A stretch of DNA of 64,000 nucleotides from the NCBI GenBank assembly GCA_963748075.1, contig CAVVHQ010000008.1:10045-74044 (forward strand), written 5' to 3'. Shown in pieces: positions 8,379 to 16,606 of the stretch (positions are counted from its first letter, which is position 1; every line of letters starts with the position of its first letter). The notes below the pieces were generated by a model that was not told where the DNA came from, did no database searches, and worked only from the letters and a program-made list of their open reading frames with translations. The position numbers and the translations under genes were made by a program. Origin of the DNA: VRUE01 sp963748075. GTDB lineage: Bacteria; Actinomycetota; Thermoleophilia; Solirubrobacterales; 70-9.

Positions 8379-8760
8379 GGCCGAGGAGCGCCCGCCGGCG
8401 CCCTGGGGCTCCTTTCCGCTCGCCGAGTTGACGATCCTCGCCGGGATCGTGATGCTGGCGGTCGGCGTCTTTGCCAAGAGCCCGACCTCGCTCGGCGTCG
8501 GCGTGGTGCTCGCCGCGCTCGGTGGTCTCGAGGTGGCCGGCCAAGAGCACTTCGCCGGCTACCGCTCCCACACGACCCTGCTCGCCGGCACCCTCTTCGT
8601 CCTCGTCGTGGGCGCCCTCTTCTACCTCGCCGGGTGGATCCTCGCGGTCTGCCTCGCCGCCGGCGCCGTTGCCTTCGTCGCTTCCTTCTACTTGCTCAGA
8701 CGCGCCTTCCAGAGAGCCTCGGGCGGCCTCTCCTTCAAGGCCGGAGGTCTATCCCGGTAG
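8353..8760 (+). CDS. small integral membrane protein, function unknown
   Basis: A 135-residue protein with four hydrophobic segments (starting at LTILAGIVMLAVGVF, LGVGVVLAALGG, TLFVLVVGALFYLAGWI and AVCLAAGAVAFVASFYLL). It starts at a TTG at 8353, or 8362, overlapping the upstream gene. The last five codons lie in the left arm of a palindromic element (8744-8760), so the native C-terminus may have been replaced by the insertion. No known family is apparent. Confidence 0.6.
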   Translation: MRPLSAPRKAEERPPAPWGSFPLAELTILAGIVMLAVGVFAKSPTSLGVGVVLAALGGLEVAGQEHFAGYRSHTTLLAGTLFVLVVGALFYLAGWILAVCLAAGAVAFVASFYLLRRAFQRASGGLSFKAGGLSR

Positions 8761-9046
8761 GGGTGGAACGTCTTGTGCTTTTCTGCGCGTCCAGTCTCGG
8801 ACGGCCGAAACCTGTCTTCAGAAAAGTCAAGTGGACCCCCTACCGGCCTATTGCGCACCGGGCTAGCTCCAGGCCGCCCCGGCTCCGCCTGGGAGGTCGC
8901 CTCCGCTCAAAGCGGCGACGCGGCGGGCTGAGGCTCCGATTCAGCCGATTGGGACTTTTACCCCCGTTATTGGGGGTCAAAGTCCCAATCGAGCGCACGA
9001 CGATCGGGTTGGAGCTAACCCGGTACGCACTACCGGGATAGACCTC
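8744..9046. repeat. nested-hairpin palindromic element, copy c, interrupted by a MITE
   Basis: A 17-bp perfect inverted repeat (8744-8760 with 9030-9046, core CTATCCCGG) brackets the region. Inside it, 8754-8763 pairs with 8837-8846 (CCGGTAGGGG/CCCCTACCGG) and 8778-8785 pairs with 8819-8826 (CTTTTCTG/CAGAAAAG). Read on the minus strand, the loop aligns with that of the element at 3735-3787 (shared GAAGACAG, GTCCG). The right outer arm is separated from the rest by the MITE at 8851-9030, which therefore inserted later. Confidence 0.75.
8851..9030. mobile_element. MITE-like element, copy 1 (TA target duplication)
   Basis: This 180-bp segment is about 93% identical to 49994-50174. Both copies are flanked by TA on each side (8849-8850 and 9031-9032 here). 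The terminal inverted repeats are about 20 bp (left TGCGCACCGGGCTAGCTCCA, right end a near-perfect reverse complement). An internal hairpin at 8947-8990 has stem GATTGGGACTTT. It has no coding capacity. The TA duplication fits elements moved by an IS630/Tc1-mariner-type transposase; none is present in the window. Confidence 0.85.
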
Positions 9047-9398
9047 AGACCAAGACGCGCTCGGTCAGCGTGCTGGCGAGCAGCGCTCGCTGGCGCGGCG
9101 TGAGGGTTCCGAGCCGCTTGTTCTCGCTGAGGGCGAGCCCCTGAAGCAGTTTGCGGGCGCGGGTGCGACCCCAGCGTCGCTGGCTGGTCAGCAGCTCGGT
9201 GAGGGTCATGCTCTCGGTCTCCCAGGGGCAGTCCCGGATCACGTCTGCGATGTCGATCTCCCCCCGCCCGATCGAGCGCTTCAGCTCCGCTCTGGCCAGC
9301 CGCACCCTGTTGGCGCGCGCCAGGGCCTGCATGTGTTGCGGCCCCTCGACCGCGCGAGCATTGGACGAGGCAGGGGCGATCGAGATGGCAGCATCCAC
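9045..9398 (-). CDS. mihF: integration host factor, actinobacterial type
   Basis: This 117-residue basic protein has the helix-two-turn-helix DNA-binding segment of mIHF: ALARANRVRLARAELKRSIGRGEI, then ADVIRDC and LLTSQRRWGRTRARKLLQGL. Mycobacterial and Streptomyces mIHF bend and compact DNA and are nucleoid-associated. The GTG at 9398 follows GGGAGGAG at good spacing. The gene stands alone; its 3' end abuts the palindromic element ending at 9046. The N-terminal 25 residues look poorly ordered, and a start at a later Met is possible. Confidence 0.78.
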   Translation of the reverse strand: MDAAISIAPASSNARAVEGPQHMQALARANRVRLARAELKRSIGRGEIDIADVIRDCPWETESMTLTELLTSQRRWGRTRARKLLQGLALSENKRLGTLTPRQRALLASTLTERVLV

Positions 9399-9645
9399 TA
9401 GGACTCCTCCCTTTCGGGTTGTAAACTGGGTTGTCTCTCGTCTGCCGGCCGCTGAGCGGCCCAGTGGGCGAGGTGCCCTACCGTTTCGCCGCCTCCTGAC
9501 CCGGCGGCGATCGGCGAGGCACGGAACGCTACGCGCCGGAGGCGGCCAGCGTCAACCCGCCGTCAACGAAGAGGTGCCGCACCGTTCGCTAAGAGCATCG
9601 TTTTCTCGCGACCTCCGCCTTGTTCAGATTTGGACAAGCCCGAAA

Positions 9646-10905
9646 CTACCTCGCTCGGGGTAGGTCGGGAAAGTCGTTGATCACTCGGGCGATCGTTGCC
9701 AGTGCCCCGTCGAGGTGCCGGCGCTCGTGGGTCGCCATCAGGCTGGTCCGCAGCAGCGCCCCACCGGGGGGCACCGCCGGGTGGATCGCGACGTTCGTGT
9801 AGACGCCGGCTTCGAACAGCGCCTTCCAGAGCAGCACCGCCTGCCAGTCGTCGCCGACCACGATCGGCACCACCGGGGTCGTCGCGACCGTGCCGTCGGG
9901 CAGCGTTCCCGGCTCGACCACCCGCAGGCCCAGCTCCTGCAGGCCCTCGCGCAGGTACTCCGCGTTCGCGAGCAGGGTCTCGAACAGCACCGGCCCCTCC
10001 TCTCGTATGACCTTCAGGGCGCCGAGCGCGGCACCGACGGCGGCCGGCACGCCGGAGGCGCTGAACATGAAGCTGCGTGCGGAGATCTTCAGGTACTCGA
10101 TCACGTCGGCCGGACCGGCGATGAAGCCCCCGCAGGAGGCGAGGCTCTTGGAGAACGTCCCCATTCTCAGGTCGACCTCGTTCTCGAGCCCGAACAGCTC
10201 GCTCGCCCCGGCGCCCCGCGCGCCGAGCACCCCGGCCCCATGCGCCTCGTCGACCATTAGGCGCGCTCCGTGGGCGCGGCATAGCTCGACGATCTGCGGC
10301 AGGTCGCAGACGTCGCCCTCCATCGAGAAGACCCCGTCGACCACGACCAGCACGCCGCCGCCGTCCCCGGCCGCCCGTTCGAGCATCTTCTCCAGCTTGT
10401 CCATCCGGTTGTGGCGGAAGGGGCGCAGCTTGGCCCCCGAGAGGCGGCAGCCGTCGAGGATCGAGGCGTGATCGCCGGAGTCGCAGATCACGGTGTCGCC
10501 GGGCTCCAGGATCGTGCCGAGGCAGCCGACGTTGGCCTGGTAACCCGTGGTGAAGACCAGGGCATCCTCGCTCTGCATCCAATCGGCGATCTCCCGCTCC
10601 AGCTCGACGTGCAGCGGCGTCGTCCCGTTCAGGAACCGCGAGCCGGTCAGGGCGGTGCCGTAGGTCTCCAGGGCGTCGCGTGCCGCCTGCTTGACCCGCT
10701 TGTCGCCGGTCAGCCCGAGGTAGTTGTTGGAGCCGAGCATGATCGTCTCGCGGCCCTCGACCTCCATCACGGGGCCCGCCTCGGACTCGATCAGGCGGAA
10801 GTAGGGCAGGAGGTCGTGCTCCTTGGCAGCTTCGAGTTGCTCGAGCCGCTCGTGGCTGCGGGCCTTCTCGAAGACGTCGACAGGGGCTTTCGCCGTCTCG
10901 CTCAT
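9646..10905 (-). CDS. PLP-dependent alpha-oxoamine synthase, serine palmitoyltransferase-like
   Basis: A 419-residue enzyme of the AONS/KBL/SPT family, which condenses an amino acid with an acyl-CoA. Landmarks are the N-terminal LLPYFRLIES and IMLGSNNYLGLT, GSRFLNGTTPLH, DHASILDGCRLSGA, DEAHGAGVLG, and the PLP lysine in GTFSKSLAS near residue 252. The motifs LPYFR..ES and SRFLNGT.. are closer to bacterial serine palmitoyltransferases than to BioF, and no bio genes are nearby. The ATG at 10905 lies 6 nt after a TACACT box. A GNAT gene is transcribed divergently 24 bp away, a context suggesting sphingoid-base synthesis. Confidence 0.8.
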   Translation of the reverse strand: MSETAKAPVDVFEKARSHERLEQLEAAKEHDLLPYFRLIESEAGPVMEVEGRETIMLGSNNYLGLTGDKRVKQAARDALETYGTALTGSRFLNGTTPLHVELEREIADWMQSEDALVFTTGYQANVGCLGTILEPGDTVICDSGDHASILDGCRLSGAKLRPFRHNRMDKLEKMLERAAGDGGGVLVVVDGVFSMEGDVCDLPQIVELCRAHGARLMVDEAHGAGVLGARGAGASELFGLENEVDLRMGTFSKSLASCGGFIAGPADVIEYLKISARSFMFSASGVPAAVGAALGALKVIREEGPVLFETLLANAEYLREGLQELGLRVVEPGTLPDGTVATTPVVPIVVGDDWQAVLLWKALFEAGVYTNVAIHPAVPPGGALLRTSLMATHERRHLDGALATIARVINDFPDLPRAR

Positions 10906-10911
10906 GCCCAA

Positions 10912-10917
10912 AGTGTA
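10912..10917 (-). promoter_or_regulatory. -10 box TACACT for the SPT-like gene (leaderless)
   Basis: On the minus strand TACACT lies 6 nt before the ATG at 10905, so transcription should start at or next to the start codon. The divergent GNAT gene starts only 24 bp away, so the two promoters must overlap. Confidence 0.55.
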
Positions 10918-10929
10918 GGTTCCCGCTTT

Positions 10930-12066
10930 GTGGCGGGAGTTTCGATACGGCCGGTGCGCACCCGGCGCGAGCTGAAGCGCTTCGTCAAGGTGCCGTTCCA
11001 CCTGCACCGCGACAGCCCGCAGTGGGTGGCGCCGCTGATCTTCGAGCGGATGCAGTTCCTCGACCGCGGCGAGAACCCCTACTTCGAGCACGCGGAGGCC
11101 GAGTATTTCCTCGCCGAGCGCGACGGCGAGCCGGTCGGCCGCATCACCGCCCAGGTCGACGAGCGCTGGGACGAGTTCCAGGGCGGCAGCGACGCGACGT
11201 TCGGCTTCTTCGAGACGGCGAACGACCCGGAGGTCGCGAGAGCCTTGCTCGGCGCCGCGACCGACTGGGCCCGAGTCCGCGGAAGGACCCGCATGCTCGG
11301 CCCGATGGACTTCACGACCAACGACGAGGCTGGGATTCTGATCGAGGGCCACGAGCGGCGGCCGCTGATCCTCCAGCCCTGGCATCCGCCCCACTACAGC
11401 GAGCTGATCGAGGCATGCGGCTTCGGGAAGGCGATGGACCTGCTGATGTGGGAACTGCAGTTCGGCCAACTGAAAGAAGGCGACCGCTTCGACCCGGCGA
11501 TCCACGCGGCCGCCGAGAAGGCGCTGAACGACGAAGACATCGTGATCCGCGACATGCGCAAGCGCGACATGGCCAACGAGGTGCGCCGCTTCATGGACGT
11601 CTACAACGAGGCCTGGGGCGACAACTGGGGCTTCGTCCCGGTCACCGATGCCGAGGCCGAGTTTCAGGCCAAGAACCTGAAGCAGGTGCTGGACGAGGAA
11701 TGGGCCTTCATCGCCGAAAAGGACGGCGAGGTGATTGGCGCCGGGCTGACGTTGCCCGACATCAACCAGGTGCTGGCCAAGATGAACGGCCGCCTCTTGC
11801 CCTTCGGCTGGCTGCGCTTCCTGCTCGGCAAGCGCAAGATCGACCAGTGCCGGGTCTTCGCGCTCGGCGTCAAGCGCGAGTATCGCCACACCGGGGTCGG
11901 TGCCGGCCTCTACCTGAAGAACCTTGCGGCCGGCGCCGGGCCGAGCCCGATCGACGGCGGCGAGATGGGCTGGGTCCTGGAGACCAACGGACCGATGAAC
12001 CGGGCGCTGGAGGGGATGGGCGGCAAGGTGGTCAAGCGCTACCGGATCTACGAGAAGCAGCTCTGA
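10930..12066 (+). CDS. GNAT-fold acyltransferase (large, two-domain), possible ceramide synthase partner
   Basis: A 378-residue protein starting at a GTG at 10930. The N-terminal segment (FVKVPFHLHRDSPQWVAPL) and the motifs NPYFEHAEAEYFLAE, GRITAQVDERW, FGFFETANDPEVARALL and GPMDFTTNDEAGILIEG define a widespread family of large GNAT-like proteins. The C-terminal half has a second GNAT core (EVIGAGLTLPDINQVL, VFALGVKREYRHTGVGAGLY). Its substrate is not proven. A GNAT-family enzyme makes bacterial ceramide in Caulobacter, and this gene is divergent from a serine-palmitoyltransferase-like gene, so N-acylation of a sphingoid base is a reasonable hypothesis only. Confidence 0.75.
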   Translation: MAGVSIRPVRTRRELKRFVKVPFHLHRDSPQWVAPLIFERMQFLDRGENPYFEHAEAEYFLAERDGEPVGRITAQVDERWDEFQGGSDATFGFFETANDPEVARALLGAATDWARVRGRTRMLGPMDFTTNDEAGILIEGHERRPLILQPWHPPHYSELIEACGFGKAMDLLMWELQFGQLKEGDRFDPAIHAAAEKALNDEDIVIRDMRKRDMANEVRRFMDVYNEAWGDNWGFVPVTDAEAEFQAKNLKQVLDEEWAFIAEKDGEVIGAGLTLPDINQVLAKMNGRLLPFGWLRFLLGKRKIDQCRVFALGVKREYRHTGVGAGLYLKNLAAGAGPSPIDGGEMGWVLETNGPMNRALEGMGGKVVKRYRIYEKQL

Positions 12067-12116
12067 TAAGCCGCAAGTAGCGAAGTCCGCCGGTCCGCGG
12101 CCGCCTTCGCCGTCGC

Positions 12117-12122
12117 TAGAGT
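12117..12122 (+). promoter_or_regulatory. -10 box TAGAGT, leaderless start of the 12130 gene
   Basis: TAGAGT lies 7 nt before the GTG at 12130, the same geometry as at several other genes in the window. Confidence 0.5.
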
Positions 12123-12129
12123 CGAACGG

Positions 12130-12396
12130 GTGAGCGAGTTTGAGCTCGAGCCGGTTCGAGTCCGGGTCCTGGAGCGGCAGGCCGCCAGGGCGCCCGCCTT
12201 GCGGGGCGAGGCGCGTACGGCGGCGATCGCGGCTGTCGGCGGCGTGCTGGCGGGGGCCGCGACGGTGGCGACGGCGCGCGCTGTGGGCGCCGCGGCGAAG
12301 AGGTCACGAGGACGGCTGCTGCCACGGAGGAACCGTCAGCAGAAGGTCGTGGCCAGCCGCTCCTTCCTGGTGGACGTGCACCTGCTCGGCAGGTGA
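12130..12396 (+). CDS. small hypothetical protein, possible single membrane helix
   Basis: An 88-residue protein with an acidic N-terminus (SEFELEPVRVRVLERQ), an Ala/Gly/Val-rich hydrophobic stretch at about residues 31-53 and a very basic segment (KRSRGRLLPRRNRQQK). It ends VDVHLLGR and its stop overlaps the start of the glycosylase gene by 4 nt. The GTG start lies 7 nt after a TAGAGT box, implying leaderless expression and a two-gene operon with the DNA glycosylase. Family unknown. Confidence 0.6.
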   Translation: MSEFELEPVRVRVLERQAARAPALRGEARTAAIAAVGGVLAGAATVATARAVGAAAKRSRGRLLPRRNRQQKVVASRSFLVDVHLLGR

Positions 12397-13289
12397 GAAG
12401 CCTCGAAGTAGAGGTCCGTCCGCCCTCTCCCTACCGCCTGCCGGCCCACGGCGGCGAGGACGGGGTAATGCGGGTCGGCGGGGGCGTAGCCACCCGTCTG
12501 CTCCAAGTCGAGGGCAGCCCGGCGCTGGTCCGCGCCTGGCAGCCGACCCGCAACCGCGTCGTCCTCAGGGCCGAGCCGGTCGACCCGGCCGCCGTGACCC
12601 GGTCGGAGCCCACGGCTCGCTCCGCCGGCCGGGTAGAGCTGGCGCTGGCGACCGAGCGGATGCGCTTTGCTCTCGGCGTCGACGACGACCTCGGCGAGTT
12701 CCACCGAGCCTTCCGGCGCGACCCGCTGCTCGGTCCGCTGCTGCGCCGCCGTCCCCACCATCGGCCGCGACGCCGGCCCTGGCCCTGGGAGGCGCTGGCC
12801 TGGGCAGTGGTCAAGCAGCTGATCGAGAGCGGCCGCGCCGCCCGCATCCAGCGCCGCATCGTCGGCTGCTGGGGCCCGCGCCTCGGCGACGAGCGCGGCG
12901 CGCCGCGCGACGTCCCCACGGCGGCGACGATCGCCGGCCGGGCGCCGGCCGAACTCGAGCGGCTCGGCCTCTCGCCGGCCCGTTCGATCGCGCTGCGCGC
13001 GGTCGCCCGGCAGATTGCCGCCGGTCGCTGTGACCCGGCCGAGCCGCTCGCCGACAGGCGACTGCTGGCCGTGCCCGAGATCGGCCCCTGGACCGTCCGC
13101 TGCCTCGGCCTGTTCGGCCGCGGCAACCCCGACTCGCTGCCGGCCGGCGACCTGATGTACCTGAAGCTGGTCGGTCGCCTTGCGCGACTCGGCCGCCGCG
13201 CCACGGTCGAGGAGGTCGAGGAGTTCTACGCTCCCTACGCGCCGTTCCGCGGGCTGGCAGCTTCGTGGATGAGCGGCGCGTATGGATAA
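12393..13289 (+). CDS. DNA-3-methyladenine glycosylase II-like (HhH-GPD)
   Basis: A 298-residue protein with an N-terminal AlkA-like domain and a C-terminal HhH-GPD domain. The hairpin-helix-hairpin LLAVPEIGPWTVRCL is followed by the catalytic aspartate in SLPAGDLMYLK. It should remove alkylated bases from DNA in base excision repair. The GTG at 12393 overlaps the upstream small gene by 4 nt. There is no HTH or Ada domain and no iron-sulfur cysteine motif, so it is AlkA-like rather than MutY/Nth-like. Confidence 0.88.
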   Translation: MRSLEVEVRPPSPYRLPAHGGEDGVMRVGGGVATRLLQVEGSPALVRAWQPTRNRVVLRAEPVDPAAVTRSEPTARSAGRVELALATERMRFALGVDDDLGEFHRAFRRDPLLGPLLRRRPHHRPRRRPWPWEALAWAVVKQLIESGRAARIQRRIVGCWGPRLGDERGAPRDVPTAATIAGRAPAELERLGLSPARSIALRAVARQIAAGRCDPAEPLADRRLLAVPEIGPWTVRCLGLFGRGNPDSLPAGDLMYLKLVGRLARLGRRATVEEVEEFYAPYAPFRGLAASWMSGAYG

Positions 13290-13320
13290 AGGAACCTGAC
13301 GTTCTGCCGATAAGCCCGCG

Positions 13321-15615
13321 ATGGAGCACGCGGGACGCGGTGATGCCTGGCCCGACGACCGGGTAAGCGACTTTCTCGACCAGATCGCCTCGGCGGGGGA
13401 CGACTACCGGCGCCTGGTCGAGCGGCTGCCGGCGATCGTCTACGCCTGCGAGCAGGGGGAGCGCGGCCGCTGGCGCTACGTCAGCCCCCAGATCGAGGAC
13501 ATCCTCGGCTACAGCCCCGAGGAATGGATGGGCGACCCCGGGCTGTGGGCGCGGCAGCTCCACCCCGACGACCGCGAGCGGGCGCTCGAGCAGGAGACCC
13601 GCAAGGCGGCCGAGGAGGGCGGCGGCCCGCCGATCGACTACCGGATGATTACCCGCGAGGGAAGCACGGTCTGGATACTCGATGAGGCCGTGCTGGAGCC
13701 CGACCAGCGGGGGATCCCGGTCTGGCACGGAGTGCTCTACGACATCACCGAGCGCAAGATCGTCGAGCAGGAGCTGCGGCGGGCGGCCAGCCAGCAGGCG
13801 GCGGTGGCGCTGCTCGGCCGCCAGGCCCTGCAGGACGCCGACCCGGCTCACCTTCACCACAGGGTGACCACGCTGCTGACCGAGATCGACGGCGTGGAGG
13901 CGGCTTGCGTCTGGGAGGCGGGCCGCGAGGGGCGGCGGCTGCACCTGCGCGCCGGGCTGGAGGGGCAGGCGCTCGGCGCCGAGCGGCGCGTCTCGGCCGC
14001 CCGCGACTCCCATGCCGGCGCGGCGCTGGAGTCCGGGCTGCACGTGATCGTCGACGACTGGTCCTCGGAGGGCCGCTTCTCGATGCCGCCGGCGCTGCGG
14101 GTCCTGGGCGTGCGCAGCAGCCTCGCCGTGCCGATCGCCGGCAAGGAGCGCCCCTTCGGCGTCCTCGACATCCACTCCACCGAGCCGAGCCACTTCACGC
14201 CGCAGGACGTCCACTTCGTCCAGGCCTCGGCCAACGTGCTGGCCGACGCCTTCGAGCGCCACACGGCCGACCAGGCGCTGCGGTACCGCGTCCTGCACGA
14301 TGCGCTCACCGGGCTGCCCAACCGGCTCAGCTTCGTCGACTCGCTGCGGGAAGCGCTGCAGCGCGCCACCGCCTCCGGCTCGCCGGTCGGCGTCCTCTTC
14401 CTCGACCTCGATCACTTCAAGCGGATCAACGACAGCATCGGCCACCACGCCGGCGACGAGCTGCTGCGCGCGGTGGCGCCGCGGCTGCGCGCCCACCTGC
14501 GTCCCGGCGACGTCGTCGCTCGTTTCGGCGGCGACGAGTTCGGCATCCTGGTCGACCGCCTCGCCGACGAGGAGGAGGCGGTGGCGATCGCCGACCGGGT
14601 CGCCGGGGCGTTTGCCGAGCCCTACCTGATGGGCGGCGCCGACCATTTCGTCGGCGCCAGCATCGGGATCGCGGTGGCGCGCCCGACGGGTCGCGAACCG
14701 GTCGACGCCGAGCTGCTGATCCGCGACGCCGACGCGGCGATGTACAGGGCGAAGGAGCGGGGCCGGGGGCGCTGCGAGGTGTTCGACGCCGAGATGCGGG
14801 CTCGCGCCGTGCGCCGCCTCGAGGTCGAGCGCGAGCTGCGCCACGCGGTCGAGCGCGAGGAGTTGGAGCTCCAATACCAACCGGTGATCGCGCTGGGCAG
14901 CGGCGAGATCATCGCCCTGGAGGCGCTGGTCCGCTGGAGGCACCCGAAGCGCGGCGTGCTCGATCCGGGCGAGTTCGTCTCGATCGCCGAGGAGAGCGGG
15001 CTGATCGAGCCGATCGGGCGCTGGGTGGCGGACACCGCCTGCCGCCAGGCGCTGAGCTGGCACGCGCTGCGCCCCGACGAGCGACCGCTCGACATCGCGG
15101 TCAACCTCTCGGCGCGCCAGGTGGCCCACCGCGACCTCGCCGACTCGGTGGCTGAGATCCTCACCCGCACCGGCCTCGAGCCGGTCAACCTGCGTCTGGA
15201 GGTCACCGAGAGCTCGCTGGTCGAGGAGCCGGCCACCGCGATCGCCACCCTCGAAGAGCTCAGCGAGATCGGCGTCCGCCTCGTGCTCGACGACTTCGGC
15301 ACCGGCTACTCCTCGCTCGCCTACCTCAACCGCTTCCCCTTCGATGCGCTGAAGATCGACCGCTCCTTCATCGACGGTCTGGGGATCGAGCAGGAGCGCA
15401 CCGCGATCGTCGAGGCGGTGATCGGGATGGCCCGGGCGCTCTCGCTCGACGCGATCGCCGAGGGGGTCGAGAGCGAGGTGCAGCTCGCCGAGCTGCGCCG
15501 TCTGGGCTGCGAATTCGCCCAGGGGCACCTCTTCTCCCCGCCGCTGCCGCCGCAGCAGGTGACGCGGCTGCTGCGCGAGGGCGGCTTCGAGCTACTAGGG
15601 AACGCCGCCCGGTAG
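13321..15615 (+). CDS. PAS-GAF-GGDEF-EAL cyclic-di-GMP signalling protein
   Basis: This 764-residue soluble protein has a PAS domain (about residues 30-150, YVSPQIEDILGYSPEEW and the PAC end YDITERK), a GAF domain (about 160-320), a GGDEF domain with intact RFGGDEFG near residue 400, and an EAL domain with EALVRW, LDDFGTGYSSL, KIDRSFI and AEGVES. Both catalytic domains look active, so it could make and degrade c-di-GMP under control of the sensor domains. No membrane segment is present. Its 3' end overlaps the convergent ABC substrate-binding gene by 21 nt. Confidence 0.94.
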   Translation: MEHAGRGDAWPDDRVSDFLDQIASAGDDYRRLVERLPAIVYACEQGERGRWRYVSPQIEDILGYSPEEWMGDPGLWARQLHPDDRERALEQETRKAAEEGGGPPIDYRMITREGSTVWILDEAVLEPDQRGIPVWHGVLYDITERKIVEQELRRAASQQAAVALLGRQALQDADPAHLHHRVTTLLTEIDGVEAACVWEAGREGRRLHLRAGLEGQALGAERRVSAARDSHAGAALESGLHVIVDDWSSEGRFSMPPALRVLGVRSSLAVPIAGKERPFGVLDIHSTEPSHFTPQDVHFVQASANVLADAFERHTADQALRYRVLHDALTGLPNRLSFVDSLREALQRATASGSPVGVLFLDLDHFKRINDSIGHHAGDELLRAVAPRLRAHLRPGDVVARFGGDEFGILVDRLADEEEAVAIADRVAGAFAEPYLMGGADHFVGASIGIAVARPTGREPVDAELLIRDADAAMYRAKERGRGRCEVFDAEMRARAVRRLEVERELRHAVEREELELQYQPVIALGSGEIIALEALVRWRHPKRGVLDPGEFVSIAEESGLIEPIGRWVADTACRQALSWHALRPDERPLDIAVNLSARQVAHRDLADSVAEILTRTGLEPVNLRLEVTESSLVEEPATAIATLEELSEIGVRLVLDDFGTGYSSLAYLNRFPFDALKIDRSFIDGLGIEQERTAIVEAVIGMARALSLDAIAEGVESEVQLAELRRLGCEFAQGHLFSPPLPPQQVTRLLREGGFELLGNAAR

Positions 15616-16596
15616 GTAGGCGTTGCTGAGCAGTTCGGCGGGGACGGGTCGCTTGGAGATCAACTCGTTTTCGCGCATCCAGGCGATGAAGCGACTCCAC
15701 TTCGCGGGGTCCATCTCGCCGCGGGCGGAGAGCAGCGGCAGCGTCGCTTCCACCTCGGCTTCGGTCAGCTTCGGGTTGAGGTCCCCGTTGGCCTTCAGCA
15801 GCGCCTTCGTCGTCGCCTGCGGGCTCTTCTTCGCGGCGGCCGTGCCCCGGGCGAGCGCCGCGAGGAAGAGGCGGACCGCTTCCGGGTCTTCTTCGAGCTG
15901 CCCGCGCCTGGCGACGAGGACCAGCTCGTCGTAGGTTGGCACGCCGAGCTCGTGGACCGGGGTGACGACCGGCTGCTTGTCGCGCAGGCGCAGGTCGACG
16001 CCCTCGACGTTGCTGAAGCCGCCCAGCATCGCCTCGGCGCGGCCGCCGACGATCGCCGGCAGCAGCCCGTAGCCGACGTTGACCGTGTGCACGTCGGAGA
16101 GGGAGAGGCCTGCGCGGGCGAGAATCGTCTTCAGGTAGGCGTCCTGGTAGGGGATTCCGGCGGTGGCGATCGTCTTGCCGCGCAGGCCGGCGATCCCGTC
16201 GATCTTCGATTTCTTCAGCCAGATCATCGAGGTGAGCGGCCGGTCGACGATCGCGTCGACGGCGATCACGTCGAGTCCCTGTTCCCTCGCCAGCACGACC
16301 TCTGGCTCATAGGAGATCGCCAGGTCGGTGCGCCCGGCGGCGACTTGCTTGATCGGCGCCGCCGGGTCCGACGGCGTGTGGATCGCCAGGTCGAGCCCGG
16401 CTTCTTCGAAGTAGCCGAGCCTCTGGGCCATGTAGATGCCGGCGTGGTCGGGGTTGGGATAGAAGTCGAGCGTCAGGCTGAACGGCTGCTTCTCGCTGCC
16501 CCCTTCCTCGCTCTTCGCACCGCACGCTGCCAGCGCCAGGGCAAGGGCGAGCACCGCCAGGGCGGCGGCGATCGTCGGCAGTCGGACGCGCTTCAT
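15595..16596 (-). CDS. thiY: ThiY/NMT1-like ABC transporter substrate-binding lipoprotein
   Basis: A 333-residue lipoprotein with signal peptide and lipobox (ALAACGAK). The binding domain begins TLDFYPNPDHAGIYMAQ, close to the motif of ThiY and the THI5/NMT1 family, which bind thiamin pyrimidine precursors. Other landmarks are LAISYEPEVVLAREQGLDV and LRGKTIATAGIPYQDAYL. It is the first component in a Y-X-Z cluster read Z-X-Y on the minus strand. The ATG at 16596 follows AGGGG. I see no TPP riboswitch near the operon. The related nitrate/sulfonate/taurine binding proteins are the main alternative. Confidence 0.75.
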   Translation of the reverse strand: MKRVRLPTIAAALAVLALALALAACGAKSEEGGSEKQPFSLTLDFYPNPDHAGIYMAQRLGYFEEAGLDLAIHTPSDPAAPIKQVAAGRTDLAISYEPEVVLAREQGLDVIAVDAIVDRPLTSMIWLKKSKIDGIAGLRGKTIATAGIPYQDAYLKTILARAGLSLSDVHTVNVGYGLLPAIVGGRAEAMLGGFSNVEGVDLRLRDKQPVVTPVHELGVPTYDELVLVARRGQLEEDPEAVRLFLAALARGTAAAKKSPQATTKALLKANGDLNPKLTEAEVEATLPLLSARGEMDPAKWSRFIAWMRENELISKRPVPAELLSNAYLPGGVP

Positions 16597-16606
16597 CCCC
16601 TGCTTT

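Noticed and set aside
9646..10905. Calling the PLP enzyme biotin synthesis bioF
   Set aside because: No bio genes are adjacent and several motifs (LPYFR..ES, SRFLNGT) are closer to serine palmitoyltransferase-like members.
12148..12170. A tRNA-like T-loop (GGTTCGAGTCC)
   Set aside because: No acceptor, D or anticodon arm can be built around it, and it lies in the coding region of the 88-residue protein.
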